From CBIHNH01 sp966211425 (GTDB taxonomy: Bacteria > Patescibacteriota > Saccharimonadia > Saccharimonadales > Saccharimonadaceae), in the NCBI GenBank assembly GCA_966211425.1, contig CBIHNH010000005.1:1-30047 (forward strand): a stretch of 30,047 nt of DNA. The letters run 5' to 3'. The stretch's first letter is position 1; each line of letters starts with the position of its first letter. The notes beneath the pieces were generated by a model. That model saw only the letters and a list, made by a program, of their open reading frames with translations. It ran no database searches and was not told the origin of the DNA. The position numbers and the translations under genes were made by a program. Of this stretch, positions 13,158-20,608 are shown one piece after another.

Positions 13158-14726
13158 ATGAATACCCTCAGTGTTATCGGCGAACAGTTTCGTGCGGCGC
13201 TCGCGTCTGCACGGTCTTATCGACTTGAGATTGAAAAGCGAAGCTCCACTGCCGAGAAGGTGCATGTCGTCGGTGCAGGTGCGACCTTAACATCTGCGTA
13301 TGAACAGCTTCGTAATGCGGCAGAAAACACCGAAGAGCACCTACTGTTACAAAATGCCATCCGTCGGTTTTATCGGCAGTTGCTGCTTGCTCGGGATCAT
13401 CGTGAACTGGCGAAGTGTGGCGACGAGCTTGCCGTGGAGCTGACGCTCGCGGGTTATCTTCAGAACGATACTATCAGTGCCGCCACCGTCGCCACTGTGA
13501 ACGAGCTTTCGATCGCCAACGGGCAGCTCTACTCTGCCTTAAGAAAAAAGAAAAATATCAACACCGAGACTGCTCTTCGGTGGACCCTAGACGTACTTTC
13601 GGTGAGTGTCGAGCGTGAGTTGAGTGACCACAGTGATGACGACGCGTTTTTGCAGTTCTGTTACGAGTATTTCCGCGCTACGATTGATCCGGGCAAGTTA
13701 TTTCGTGAGGTTCCGAAAGACTACGAAATAGCTCTCTTTATGGCGGTTCACCGAGCGCTGCTAAAATCAGACACGGCAGTCATCAGGGCGGATCTCATGC
13801 GCCGCTACCGAGTTTCCCCGACTAATACAAAGCGATTTGCCGAATTATCTGAGCATATCGATACGGTTCACGCATCGCATCTTTCGGACAAGCTCTTTCG
13901 TATAGTCGATCGTCAGGCGGCGCCCGAACGCATTATCCGGCGCATGCTGCACGAGGGGGTAGATCTCGCTAAACTCTTGGACAATAAAACTCACTTTTTA
14001 GGAGCCTACGAAACCCAGGTCGAGCGCGAATACTCGCAGGTACAGAATCGGATCAAACGCGCCATCGTACGAAGTATTATCTTTCTCTTTATCACAAAAG
14101 TCATCATAGGACTGGCTATCGAGGTTCCGTATGACTATGCCGTGCACGGTCAGATCATATGGCTGCCACTCATCGTCAACCTATTGTTCCCGCCGCTTTA
14201 CATGGCACTACTCAACCTCACTCTCGGTATACCCGGCGCCGCAAATACCCGTGCTTTAATCGATCGCATTGGCTCCGTGCTCTACGCGGGCGACAAACGA
14301 CTGAACCTCCAGGCGAACCAACCCGGCATACGTACCCAGCGGCGAGCATTTTCTGTGGCCTATGCGGTGTTTGGTTTTGTGCTAATCGGCTTGATCTCAT
14401 GGGGTCTCTTCATGATCGGCTTCTCGGCACTTCATCTGCTGATATTCTTTATCTTCCTCTCGACGGCAAGTTTCCTCGGCTTCCGACTCAGCCATATGGT
14501 TCGTGAGCTTGAAGTGCTCAAGTCTCAGCAGGCTGGCTTAACATTCGTGCGGGACCTTTTTTACCTGCCGTTCGTTGTTATTGGTCGTTGGTTGAGCGAA
14601 AAGTACTCTCGGGTAAACATTGTTACGCTCGTGCTGGACATGGTAATCGAGCTGCCACTCAAAACGATCCTGCGCCTTGTTCGCCAATGGGCGGCATTTA
14701 TCGCCGCGAAAAAAGACGAACTCTAG
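13158..14726 (+). CDS. Unrecognised 522-aa multi-domain membrane protein
   Basis: I do not recognise this family. Residues 1-300 are soluble and helical, rich in charged residues with Arg-rich stretches. From ~305 come two hydrophobic pairs: IFLFITKVIIGLAIEV plus IIWLPLIVNLLFPPLYMALLNLTLGI, and VAYAVFGFVLIGLISWGLFMI plus LHLLIFFIFLSTASFLGF. Then follows a region with ARTFVRDLFYLPFVVIGRWLS-like amphipathic segments and a basic tail. Topology suggests a cytosolic N-domain and four membrane segments. A TATACT at 13139-13144 gives a leader of only about 7 nt, and no ribosome site is seen. The gene stands alone upstream of tRNA-Lys. It may be lineage-restricted. Confidence 0.85.
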   Translation: MNTLSVIGEQFRAALASARSYRLEIEKRSSTAEKVHVVGAGATLTSAYEQLRNAAENTEEHLLLQNAIRRFYRQLLLARDHRELAKCGDELAVELTLAGYLQNDTISAATVATVNELSIANGQLYSALRKKKNINTETALRWTLDVLSVSVERELSDHSDDDAFLQFCYEYFRATIDPGKLFREVPKDYEIALFMAVHRALLKSDTAVIRADLMRRYRVSPTNTKRFAELSEHIDTVHASHLSDKLFRIVDRQAAPERIIRRMLHEGVDLAKLLDNKTHFLGAYETQVEREYSQVQNRIKRAIVRSIIFLFITKVIIGLAIEVPYDYAVHGQIIWLPLIVNLLFPPLYMALLNLTLGIPGAANTRALIDRIGSVLYAGDKRLNLQANQPGIRTQRRAFSVAYAVFGFVLIGLISWGLFMIGFSALHLLIFFIFLSTASFLGFRLSHMVRELEVLKSQQAGLTFVRDLFYLPFVVIGRWLSEKYSRVNIVTLVLDMVIELPLKTILRLVRQWAAFIAAKKDEL

Positions 14727-14738
14727 GTTGCACCCCCC

Positions 14739-14767
14739 TTGCCAATACAGGGGTATTTTGGTATAGT
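14739..14767 (+). promoter_or_regulatory. Promoter ahead of the tRNA-Lys region
   Basis: TTGCCA (14739-14744), 17-nt spacer, TATAGT (14762-14767) with extended TG at 14759-14760. Transcription would begin near 14774, just before the tRNA-like fragment. Confidence 0.75.
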
Positions 14768-14777
14768 TTTTCGAGTT

Positions 14778-14797
14778 ACGGGCCAGTAGCTCAGCTG
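14778..14797 (+). repeat. Duplicated 5' end of tRNA-Lys
   Basis: Twenty bases, identical to 14906-14925, cover the acceptor 5' strand and D-arm start of the tRNA-Lys downstream. After this point the two copies diverge completely, so it is a partial copy and not a second tRNA. Confidence 0.85.
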
Positions 14798-14907
14798 CCT
14801 GTCCGAGGCGCTTGCCGCCGAGTAGAATAGTAAAGCACCAGGTGCCCTAACCTATCTCGACGTTAGCCCTCGTCAAATATCGAGCATGCACTTTTCATAT
14901 ACATCAC

Positions 14908-14984
14908 GGGCCAGTAGCTCAGCTGGTTAGAGCACCTGCCTCTTAAGCAGGGTGTCGAGAGTTCAAGTCTCTCCTGGCCCTCCA
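14908..14984 (+). tRNA. tRNA-Lys (CTT)
   Basis: The acceptor is GGGCCAG (14908-14914) with CTGGCCC (14974-14980). The anticodon stem CCTGC/GCAGG encloses loop CTCTTAA, with anticodon CTT at 14942-14944. The T-arm has GTTCAAGT, the discriminator is T14981 and the CCA is encoded. Confidence 0.96.
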
Positions 14985-15030
14985 AATAAAGAACACCCTC
15001 TTTTCGCTACCGGGGGTGTTTTTTATTTGG
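14982..15030 (+). terminator. Terminator of tRNA-Lys
   Basis: Paired arms AACACCC (14992-14998) and GGGTGTT (15014-15020), extended by 14982-14990 with 15022-15030. A T-run follows the inner stem. Confidence 0.85.
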
Positions 15031-15061
15031 AGGATTTTACTTGACTCGTGACTTCATTTTG

Positions 15062-15080
15062 TATACCCTAGGGGGGTATA
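15062..15080 (+). promoter_or_regulatory. CsoR-type copper operator over the promoter
   Basis: TATACCC, TAGG, then GGGGTATA form a near-perfect palindrome of the type bound by CsoR. A TTGACT lies at 15041-15046, so the operator covers the -10 region. The csoR gene is the second gene of the operon that follows, as expected for autoregulation by Cu(I). Confidence 0.82.
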
Positions 15081-15092
15081 GGAGGAATGAAA

Positions 15093-15605
15093 ATGTCAAA
15101 ACATGGAACACACGATCATCACATGGATCACAGCCATCATCATGCCGGGCATGAGCAGATGAATCTAAATAAAATGGCAGCTAGTGCGACGCTTCACTGT
15201 CTCACGGGCTGCGCTATCGGCGAGGTCGCGGGACTCGTCATTGGTACGGCACTCGGCTGGGGAAACGTACCGACGATAGTACTCGCAATAGTCCTTGCAT
15301 TTATCTTCGGGTTTACACTCTCTACGTTGCCGCTGAAAAAAGCAGGCCTAGGCTTCTTCGCGGCACTATCGATAGTATTTGCTGCCGACACGCTGTCTAT
15401 CGCCACGATGGAGGTTGTCGACAACACGGTCATGGCGGTCATCCCTGGCGCCATGAATGCAGGCCTCGTTGAGCCACTGTTTTGGATCAGTATGCCGATC
15501 GCGCTCGCCGTCGCCTACGTTGCTGCGTATCCGGTAAACCGCTACCTACTGACAAAGGGCAAAGGTCATGCACTGGTTATGAAATACCACGGACACAATC
15601 ACTAA
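15093..15605 (+). CDS. DUF4396 His-rich membrane protein, probable copper-linked
   Basis: 170 aa from the ATG at 15093. The ATG at 15087 is only 1 nt from the GGAGG ribosome site, whereas 15093 is at normal distance. The N-terminus is very His-rich (THDHHMDHSHHHAGHEQM) and the C-terminus ends in KYHGHNH; both are likely metal-binding tails. The DUF4396 core begins ATLHCLTGCAIGEVAGLVIG and contains about four membrane helices (VPTIVLAIVLAFIFGFTL, LGFFAALSIVFAADTL, EPLFWISMPIALAVAYVAAY). It is the first gene of the CsoR operon, controlled by the operator at 15062-15080. A role in copper export or sequestration is inferred. Confidence 0.9.
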   Translation: MSKHGTHDHHMDHSHHHAGHEQMNLNKMAASATLHCLTGCAIGEVAGLVIGTALGWGNVPTIVLAIVLAFIFGFTLSTLPLKKAGLGFFAALSIVFAADTLSIATMEVVDNTVMAVIPGAMNAGLVEPLFWISMPIALAVAYVAAYPVNRYLLTKGKGHALVMKYHGHNH

Positions 15606-15614
15606 GGAGGTGTT

Positions 15615-15908
15615 ATGACGAATACCCATACCCACGGATATTACGAGAACAAAGACCAGGTCCTGAAACGGCTAAAGCGCGCCGAAGGACAGGTTCGTGG
15701 GGTCGCCCGTATGGTTGATGAAGATACGTACTGTATCGATGTGTTGACTCAGGTGAACGCGGTGCGAGCGGCTCTCGACAAGGTCGCTATCGAGCTGCTG
15801 CGCGATCACGCTAGGCACTGCTTGACCGATAAAAACCTTACTCCAAAAGGCACCAGAGAAAAAGCAGACGAGCTCGTCGACGCAGTCGGTCGCATGTTAT
15901 CAAGATAA
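15615..15908 (+). CDS. csoR: Copper-sensing repressor CsoR
   Basis: A 97-aa DUF156 helical repressor. Cu(I) ligands are spaced as in known CsoR: Cys40 (DTYCIDV), His65 and Cys69 (LRDHARHC). The conserved RLKRAEGQVRGV helix and RAALDKVAIELL helix are present. The N-terminus has extra His residues (THTHGYY). An AAGGAGG ribosome site precedes it, 9 nt after the DUF4396 gene. In the apo state it should bind the operator at 15062-15080 and be released by Cu(I). Confidence 0.95.
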   Translation: MTNTHTHGYYENKDQVLKRLKRAEGQVRGVARMVDEDTYCIDVLTQVNAVRAALDKVAIELLRDHARHCLTDKNLTPKGTREKADELVDAVGRMLSR

Positions 15909-15923
15909 ATCGGAGGAAAAACC

Positions 15924-16070
15924 ATGGAAACGAAACCATTGCTATACGGACTTATCGGATTCTTTTTAGGCGGATTGATCGTATCGATCGCTGCCACGAC
16001 GTTCGATAAACCCGTATGCGTCAGTAATCCACCGCAGACGTCTACCGAACAAAACGTAGAACGGCACTAA
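15924..16070 (+). CDS. 48-aa membrane peptide resembling a DUF305 N-terminus
   Basis: An ATG at 15924 follows GGAGG by about 8 nt, and a frame of 48 codons ends in TAA at 16068-16070. It encodes one membrane helix (LLYGLIGFFLGGLIVSIAATTF), then DKPVCVSNPP and a polar tail. The start resembles the membrane anchor found on DUF305 proteins, which are often copper-linked, but here the His-rich DUF305 domain is absent. It is the third gene of the CsoR operon, 15 nt after csoR. Its stop overlaps the convergent kinase stop by three bases. It could be a truncated DUF305 gene or a small metal-linked protein (one Cys). Confidence 0.75.
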   Translation: METKPLLYGLIGFFLGGLIVSIAATTFDKPVCVSNPPQTSTEQNVERH

Positions 16071-17290
16071 GCCTTTTTTGAGTCGTTCGCTGTAGGTTCT
16101 TTCGGCAGGGTAACGGTAAATGTCGAGCCCTCGCCGAGCTTGCTAGTCACTTTTATACGACCCCCGTGCAATGTCACGATTCGCTTTGCCCAGTAGAGGC
16201 CGAGACCTGTCCCGCCAACAGAGATGGATAACGGATTGTTGAGGCGAGAGAATTTGCCAAATAGCTTCGTATGATCGCCGCGTGCGATACCAACACCTTG
16301 ATCTATGACGGCGATGGATACCGTATCGTCCTGCTGTGATACCTCGAAATCTATACGAGTGTTTTCGGGTGAATATTTGCTTGCGTTATCGAGGATATTT
16401 TCGATAACCATTTTCATCCGTGACCGATCAATCGGTGCGCTGATGCCGGGTTGGTGATAGTTCAGATGTACCTTTTGCTTGCGATCCTGGATCAGCGCAT
16501 CGTGTTCGTTTATGACTTCCTGGACGAGCGGTACGAGGTTTACCTCGGTCTTGACGAGGTTTACCTTTCCGGCGTCAACTCTTGCTACTTCCAGGAGGTC
16601 GTCGACGATATCGATCTGTCGGTCGTTGCTGGCGTTGGCGCGTTCTAACATATTGCGAAGTTCGGGGGATATTTTGCCGACATATCCATCCAGGACCATA
16701 GACAGATATTGTTTTACGACGGTAGCGGGTGTCCTGAGTTGGTGCGAGGCGAGTGATATGAACTCGTCTTTTGCGGCGTTGAGCGCGAGCAGTTTCTCTC
16801 GCTGTTTAGCTAGGGTTACGGTTCTGGTGGTGAGTCTGCGCTCTCGCCGTTCGGCAAGTTTTGAGTCATGTATATCTGCGCTCGAACCAAACCATTTGAC
16901 AGCATTGCCGGAGATATCGTGCATGATCGTTGCACGGCTGATATGCCAACGGTACACGCCGTCATGACGACGCAGTCGATGTTCGATACTGAGCGGATCG
17001 CCAGTCCGAAGCGTATGCATCCAGGCTGCTTCTGTTGCAGGCATGTCTTCGGGGTGAACGATTTTCCGCCAGGCTTCACCACGCAGGCTTTCACTGTCGA
17101 AGCCACTGTATTCATACCACTTAGGGTTGAGATAATCGATGGTGCCCAGAGCGGTGACGGTAAAGATCTTGTGAGGCATCACCTCGGCCATGAAGCGTAG
17201 TTGGTCGTCGCTACTCACAAGGGTGCGCACGGGCGGCTGTTCGACGTCCGGAGCTTTTATGCTACCGGTATTTACCTTATCCTTCTTCAT
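16067..17290 (-). CDS. PAS-domain sensor histidine kinase
   Basis: A 407-aa cytoplasmic kinase. The PAS_3-type domain (about 30-145) includes YLNPKWYEYSGFDSESLRG, WRKIVHPEDMPATEAAW and RRHDGVYRWHISRA, followed by a coiled linker. His183 lies in SHQLRTP. The ATPase domain has ENILDNASKYS, DQGVGIA and GGTGLGLYWAKRIV. It closely resembles the kinase at 3556 in the HisKA region (KDEFISLASHQLRTPAT), so they are paralogues. No receiver gene is adjacent; the lone receiver at 18929 is a candidate partner. A TATACT on the minus strand (plus-strand 17392-17397) would give a ~95-nt leader. Confidence 0.94.
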   Translation of the reverse strand: MKKDKVNTGSIKAPDVEQPPVRTLVSSDDQLRFMAEVMPHKIFTVTALGTIDYLNPKWYEYSGFDSESLRGEAWRKIVHPEDMPATEAAWMHTLRTGDPLSIEHRLRRHDGVYRWHISRATIMHDISGNAVKWFGSSADIHDSKLAERRERRLTTRTVTLAKQREKLLALNAAKDEFISLASHQLRTPATVVKQYLSMVLDGYVGKISPELRNMLERANASNDRQIDIVDDLLEVARVDAGKVNLVKTEVNLVPLVQEVINEHDALIQDRKQKVHLNYHQPGISAPIDRSRMKMVIENILDNASKYSPENTRIDFEVSQQDDTVSIAVIDQGVGIARGDHTKLFGKFSRLNNPLSISVGGTGLGLYWAKRIVTLHGGRIKVTSKLGEGSTFTVTLPKEPTANDSKKA

Positions 17291-17432
17291 CCGCGTCCTC
17301 TGTGCGAATTAGTGGCTAGCCTCAGGTCTGTGAGAGATGAGATAGCCCGGATTTGTGAACGTAACCTCTCTTCGGCGATATCTATTTGTATTTTAGTATA
17401 GCACCCCTGGGGAAAGTCATCGATAGGTATTT

Positions 17433-18104
17433 TTACTGCAAGGTAAAAAGTTCGCGCCTGATATGTTCGGTCGGTGCCCCGAGCCGGTAGAGCTCAGCTG
17501 CTATGCTGTCGACAAACCGCTTCGATCCACAGACGTAGTAACGGCCGGCTGGATCGACGATCGATTGGAGGATATCGGGGGTGATTCGTTCGCCTCTCTG
17601 GCTGTCGAACAGGTTGGCGCTAGTCTGCTCCAGTAGCTCTTTGTAGCAGAAGTCATCCTCGCCGCGCGCGCTATAAAGTAGGCTGAGTTTGGTGCTGCCG
17701 GCTTCCATTAACTGTTCACGAATCATGCTCAGAAACGGAACGATGCCGACCCGACCAGCAATGAGCGTGGTCGGCGGCTGGTCGTTTTCGACAACAAACC
17801 GTCCAAATGGTTGCGAGATAGCGATCTCCATGCCGATCCGGGCTGTGTCATGAAACCAATTCGTCACGATACCACCGGGCTCACGTTGCACCAGAAACTC
17901 GATCATCTCATCGTGCGGCGCAGAGGCGAACGAGTATTGCCGCAGCAGGGGCGCACCGTCGATGGTTACTCTCATGACGACGTACTGTCCTGCCTGGTAC
18001 GTATAGCCGGCCGGTCGTGGGACACGAACCGACAACACGCTCGGCGTAAGCGGCATGATCGTGGCGATCGGTAACGGATGCCAGGCGTAGGGGTCGATAA
18101 TCAT
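17433..18104 (-). CDS. FAD/NAD-binding ferredoxin-reductase-like oxidoreductase
   Basis: 224 aa from the ATG at 18104 (a longer frame to 18245 would run into folD and lacks the promoter). The FAD domain has PAGYTYQAGQYVVMRV and LLRQYSFASAP (the RxYS flavin motif). The NAD(P) domain has LIAGRVGIVPFLSMIREQL, LLYSARGEDDFCYKELL and YYVCGSKRFVDSI. No iron-sulfur domain is attached. It should move electrons between NAD(P)H and an unknown carrier. On the minus strand TATACT (18112-18117 on plus) lies 7 nt before the ATG, and the divergent folD promoter is 5 bp away. A leaderless mRNA is likely. Confidence 0.9.
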   Translation of the reverse strand: MIIDPYAWHPLPIATIMPLTPSVLSVRVPRPAGYTYQAGQYVVMRVTIDGAPLLRQYSFASAPHDEMIEFLVQREPGGIVTNWFHDTARIGMEIAISQPFGRFVVENDQPPTTLIAGRVGIVPFLSMIREQLMEAGSTKLSLLYSARGEDDFCYKELLEQTSANLFDSQRGERITPDILQSIVDPAGRYYVCGSKRFVDSIAAELYRLGAPTEHIRRELFTLQ

Positions 18105-18111
18105 TATCCCT

Positions 18112-18128
18112 AGTATATCTGCTAGACT
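18112..18128. promoter_or_regulatory. Back-to-back -10 boxes for two divergent leaderless genes
   Basis: Minus-strand TATACT at 18112-18117 and plus-strand TAGACT at 18123-18128, 5 bp apart. Each lies 7 nt before its start codon (18104 and 18136). Any -35 element must lie inside the opposite gene. Confidence 0.6.
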
Positions 18129-18135
18129 AGGGAGG

Positions 18136-18957
18136 ATGAAATCACTAAATGGCGCAGAACTCGCCGAGTACATAATCGGACGGCAGGCGAAGCAGGTCAG
18201 GGGCCTCCGCCAGGCATGGCATGTCAACCCAAAACTCGCCATCATACAGACCGTCGATAGCCCGGTGATTGATACCTATGTCCGGCTCAAGCAGCGTTAC
18301 GGTGAGGATGTGTTGATCGATGTTGAAAAGCATCGGGTTACGGAAGACGAGGCATTAGTCTTGATCGATCAGCTCAACACAGATCCAGCCGTACATGGCA
18401 TCATCGTTCAGCTTCCGCTCTCGGACGGGTCACGAACTGAGGAGCTACTCGAAGCCGTCGCACCTGCAAAAGATGTCGACGCGCTCGGTAGTCGGGCGAC
18501 ACTTGATCCGGCGACGCCGATGGCGATCAGCTGGCTGCTTGCTGGCTATAACGTTGAACTGAAGGGCAAAAAGATTGTCATCGTCGGAGCTGGCCGTTTG
18601 GTTGGCGCACCGCTGGCACGGATGTGGCAGAACTCAGGCTATGACGTAACGGTTGTTGGCGAACCGACCGCTGATCTCGCGACCATCATCCACTCAGCTG
18701 ACGTCGTCGTTAGCGCGACGGGTGTTCCTGGCTTGATAACTAGTGACATGCTTCGTCCCGATACCGTCGTGGTAGACGCCGGCACCAGCAGTGAAGGGGG
18801 CAAGATTGTTGGCGATGTTGCACCCGATGTTCGCGAGCGTCACGATCTGACGATTACCCCCGAAAAGGGCGGCGTTGGACCGCTAACTATCTGCGCACTG
18901 TTCGATAACGTGATCCGCGCGGCGCGTGCTACGACGCAAGACCAAGTGACGTCTTGA
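18136..18957 (+). CDS. folD: Bifunctional methylenetetrahydrofolate dehydrogenase/cyclohydrolase
   Basis: A 273-aa FolD that interconverts 5,10-methylene- and 10-formyl-THF. The catalytic Lys52 lies in YVRLK. The substrate block is HGIIVQLPLSDG and the PAKDVDAL loop matches family PxKDVDG. The Rossmann loop is IVGAGRLVGAPLA, slightly changed from the usual VIGRSxIVG. The end VGPLTICALFDNVIRAA is the family C-terminal signature. AGGGAGG directly abuts the ATG and is also the spacer after TAGACT, so the mRNA may be leaderless. The last 29 nt overlap the convergent receiver gene. Confidence 0.95.
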   Translation: MKSLNGAELAEYIIGRQAKQVRGLRQAWHVNPKLAIIQTVDSPVIDTYVRLKQRYGEDVLIDVEKHRVTEDEALVLIDQLNTDPAVHGIIVQLPLSDGSRTEELLEAVAPAKDVDALGSRATLDPATPMAISWLLAGYNVELKGKKIVIVGAGRLVGAPLARMWQNSGYDVTVVGEPTADLATIIHSADVVVSATGVPGLITSDMLRPDTVVVDAGTSSEGGKIVGDVAPDVRERHDLTITPEKGGVGPLTICALFDNVIRAARATTQDQVTS

Positions 18958-19303
18958 CGCGCTCAACGACCTGGCGAGGTGTCAGGTCGGCTTTGACGAT
19001 ATAGCTTTCGATACCGAGAGAACGGATATCTTTCGGTGCTTCTTCTTCTCCGAGATTGGTCAGGATCATAACTGGGATAGTCTTGCCCCAGTCGGTTTTT
19101 CGCATCTGTTTCAGAGCCTCGTCGCCATTCATGAGTGGCATTTGCAGGTCGAGTAGGACGATATCTGGGCTAAACTCTTGGACAAGTGCGATGCCATCGC
19201 GACCGTTGTTCGCGATTTGCACCTCAAAACCATCAGCCTCGAATTTCATTCGGTACATCTGCGAAATAACGCTGTCGTCTTCGATGATAGCGATCTTAGT
19301 CAT
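18929..19303 (-). CDS. Stand-alone response-regulator receiver
   Basis: 124 aa starting at the ATG at 19303. An upstream in-frame ATG at 19321 lies beyond the likely transcription start. A CheY-like receiver: acidic pair in IIEDDS, phosphoacceptor Asp52 (LLDLQMP), Thr in LTNLG and Lys in IVKADLTP. It has no output domain. TACTAT with an extended TG precedes the ATG by 6 nt. It resembles the receiver at 4721, and it could serve the orphan kinases at 16067 or 20609. Confidence 0.92.
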   Translation of the reverse strand: MTKIAIIEDDSVISQMYRMKFEADGFEVQIANNGRDGIALVQEFSPDIVLLDLQMPLMNGDEALKQMRKTDWGKTIPVMILTNLGEEEAPKDIRSLGIESYIVKADLTPRQVVERVKTSLGLAS

Positions 19304-19333
19304 GGTTAAATAGTAGCACATCTGCAGTGGCTA

Positions 19334-19362
19334 TTGACAATTTATTAAAAACAAGTTATAAT
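19334..19362 (+). promoter_or_regulatory. Perfect consensus promoter for the SpeD-like/GNAT pair
   Basis: TTGACA (19334-19339), exactly 17 nt, TATAAT (19357-19362). The predicted start near 19369 gives a ~40-nt leader before the ATG at 19410. Confidence 0.88.
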
Positions 19363-19409
19363 AAAAGCATAATCAATATTTTCGCAGAAAAGGTACAATT
19401 AGTTTAGCT

Positions 19410-19751
19410 ATGAAAGATCTCGCGCCAACCATCCATCGCCAACGACTCATCATCGAAGGATATCCTGCTGCCGCAATTTCCGAGCAGCAAATCAAAGAAT
19501 ACCTGTCTGAGCTTGCAACGGTGACCGATATGGTCAGGCTGACTGACCCGGTTACTCACCAGAGTCCACTATACGGCTGGGCAGGCTGGGTACACTGGGA
19601 AACGTCAGGTGCTCACTTTTATGCCTGGGATCAGCCGCTGCTATTCTTTAGTGTCGATATCTATACCTGTAAGGCTTTTGACGTCGATACGACAGTTGCC
19701 TTTACAAAGAAATTCTTTAACGCCTCAGAGGTCGTGTACAAGGAAGCCTAA
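19410..19751 (+). CDS. SpeD-like (S-adenosylmethionine decarboxylase fold) protein
   Basis: A 113-aa protein of the class 1B AdoMetDC size. The C-terminal half follows the family pattern: PLYGWAGWVHWETSGAHFYAWDQ, then FFSVDIYTCKAF, equal to the 'vDlfTCG' block with the active-site Cys. The processing motif Glu-Ser-His is not intact. In an ungapped alignment Ser is kept but reads Thr-Ser-Gly, and the catalytic His site is Tyr. It may therefore use a different amine substrate or be non-processing. It has a strong consensus promoter, and the next gene starts 2 nt after its stop, so they are coupled. No spermidine synthase is seen here. Confidence 0.75.
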   Translation: MKDLAPTIHRQRLIIEGYPAAAISEQQIKEYLSELATVTDMVRLTDPVTHQSPLYGWAGWVHWETSGAHFYAWDQPLLFFSVDIYTCKAFDVDTTVAFTKKFFNASEVVYKEA

Positions 19752-19753
19752 CC

Positions 19754-20578
19754 ATGAGTATCGCTCATGAAATAAACGGTGAATATCTTCAGGAAGCACC
19801 ATATCGGTATGACTTAGATATGGCGCAGATGCAGGAACTGACCGAACGCTTGCTCGCCGAACGCGAGCCACGAAGCGACGATCGCATCGTCTGCTATCGT
19901 CTCGAGCAGGGCTCGCCCTACGAAAACGTTGCTCGAACCATCGAGTGCGAAGTGTTCGAAAAGTTCTTTGGCAACAATGCTGAGGAAATGGCGGACGAGT
20001 ATGGCCCATATGAACCACAAAGCATCTTCTTTTTGTCGGTTGACCAATTTTCGAAGCAACCTGCCGGAGTGCTGCGGGTTATCGAGAACGGACCGGCTGG
20101 CCTCAAGACACTAACCGATCTCGAAACTAGCGAAGACCCTGCGGTCCCGCATCTTTCACCCAACGATGTCCAGGTGCATCACGAGATAGAATCCCTGGAT
20201 ACGTGTTGGGATGTTGGGACGGTAGCGGTGCGCAAAGAGTATCGCGCTAGTCGCGCCGAAGCCCAAGAGACCAGTGTTCAGCTATATAGGGCACTTTATA
20301 CGGCGGCACTGGAGAGTGGGGTTGACCATTTCGTCTCGATCATCGATGCTCGCCCGTACGACAAGATGACCAACTACCTAGGTATACCATTCGTACCGAT
20401 GGCAGGTTCTGAACCGTTTTCGTATCTTGGCTCTGAAAAAAGTTATGCGGCCTACGGTGATGTTAGAAAGTTCTATGAAAAAATGAACCGCAAACGCAAG
20501 ACAGTGCGTGGGTTTATGGCGCGCAAAGCACTCGGTCCTTTGGTTAAAGGTACGGCCGACCAAGCAATCAATCTATAA
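19754..20578 (+). CDS. GNAT-fold N-acyltransferase-like protein
   Basis: A 274-aa soluble protein. The middle (about 45-200) looks like an acyl-CoA/acyl-ACP N-acyltransferase of the FeeM/LuxI-like group: RTIECEVFEKFFGNN, SIFFLSVDQFSKQPAGVLRVI, ESLDTCWDVGTVAVRKEYR, and LYTAALESGVDHFVSIIDARPYDKMTNYLGIPF. The basic tail (NRKRKTVRGFMARKALG) may bind membrane or nucleic acid. It lies 2 nt after the SpeD-like gene, so the products probably act together. A small acylated amine is one possibility. The family assignment is moderate, and the substrates are unknown. Confidence 0.65.
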   Translation: MSIAHEINGEYLQEAPYRYDLDMAQMQELTERLLAEREPRSDDRIVCYRLEQGSPYENVARTIECEVFEKFFGNNAEEMADEYGPYEPQSIFFLSVDQFSKQPAGVLRVIENGPAGLKTLTDLETSEDPAVPHLSPNDVQVHHEIESLDTCWDVGTVAVRKEYRASRAEAQETSVQLYRALYTAALESGVDHFVSIIDARPYDKMTNYLGIPFVPMAGSEPFSYLGSEKSYAAYGDVRKFYEKMNRKRKTVRGFMARKALGPLVKGTADQAINL

Positions 20579-20608
20579 AAACGCTTACGCTTACGCTAAG
20601 ATGATAAG

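Noticed and set aside
14778..14860. Second tRNA gene before tRNA-Lys
   Set aside because: Only the first 20 bases match; no anticodon arm, T-arm or acceptor 3' strand can be formed.
18105..18245. N-terminal extension of the flavin reductase to 18245
   Set aside because: It overlaps folD codons, has no family similarity, and the -10 box lies downstream of that start.
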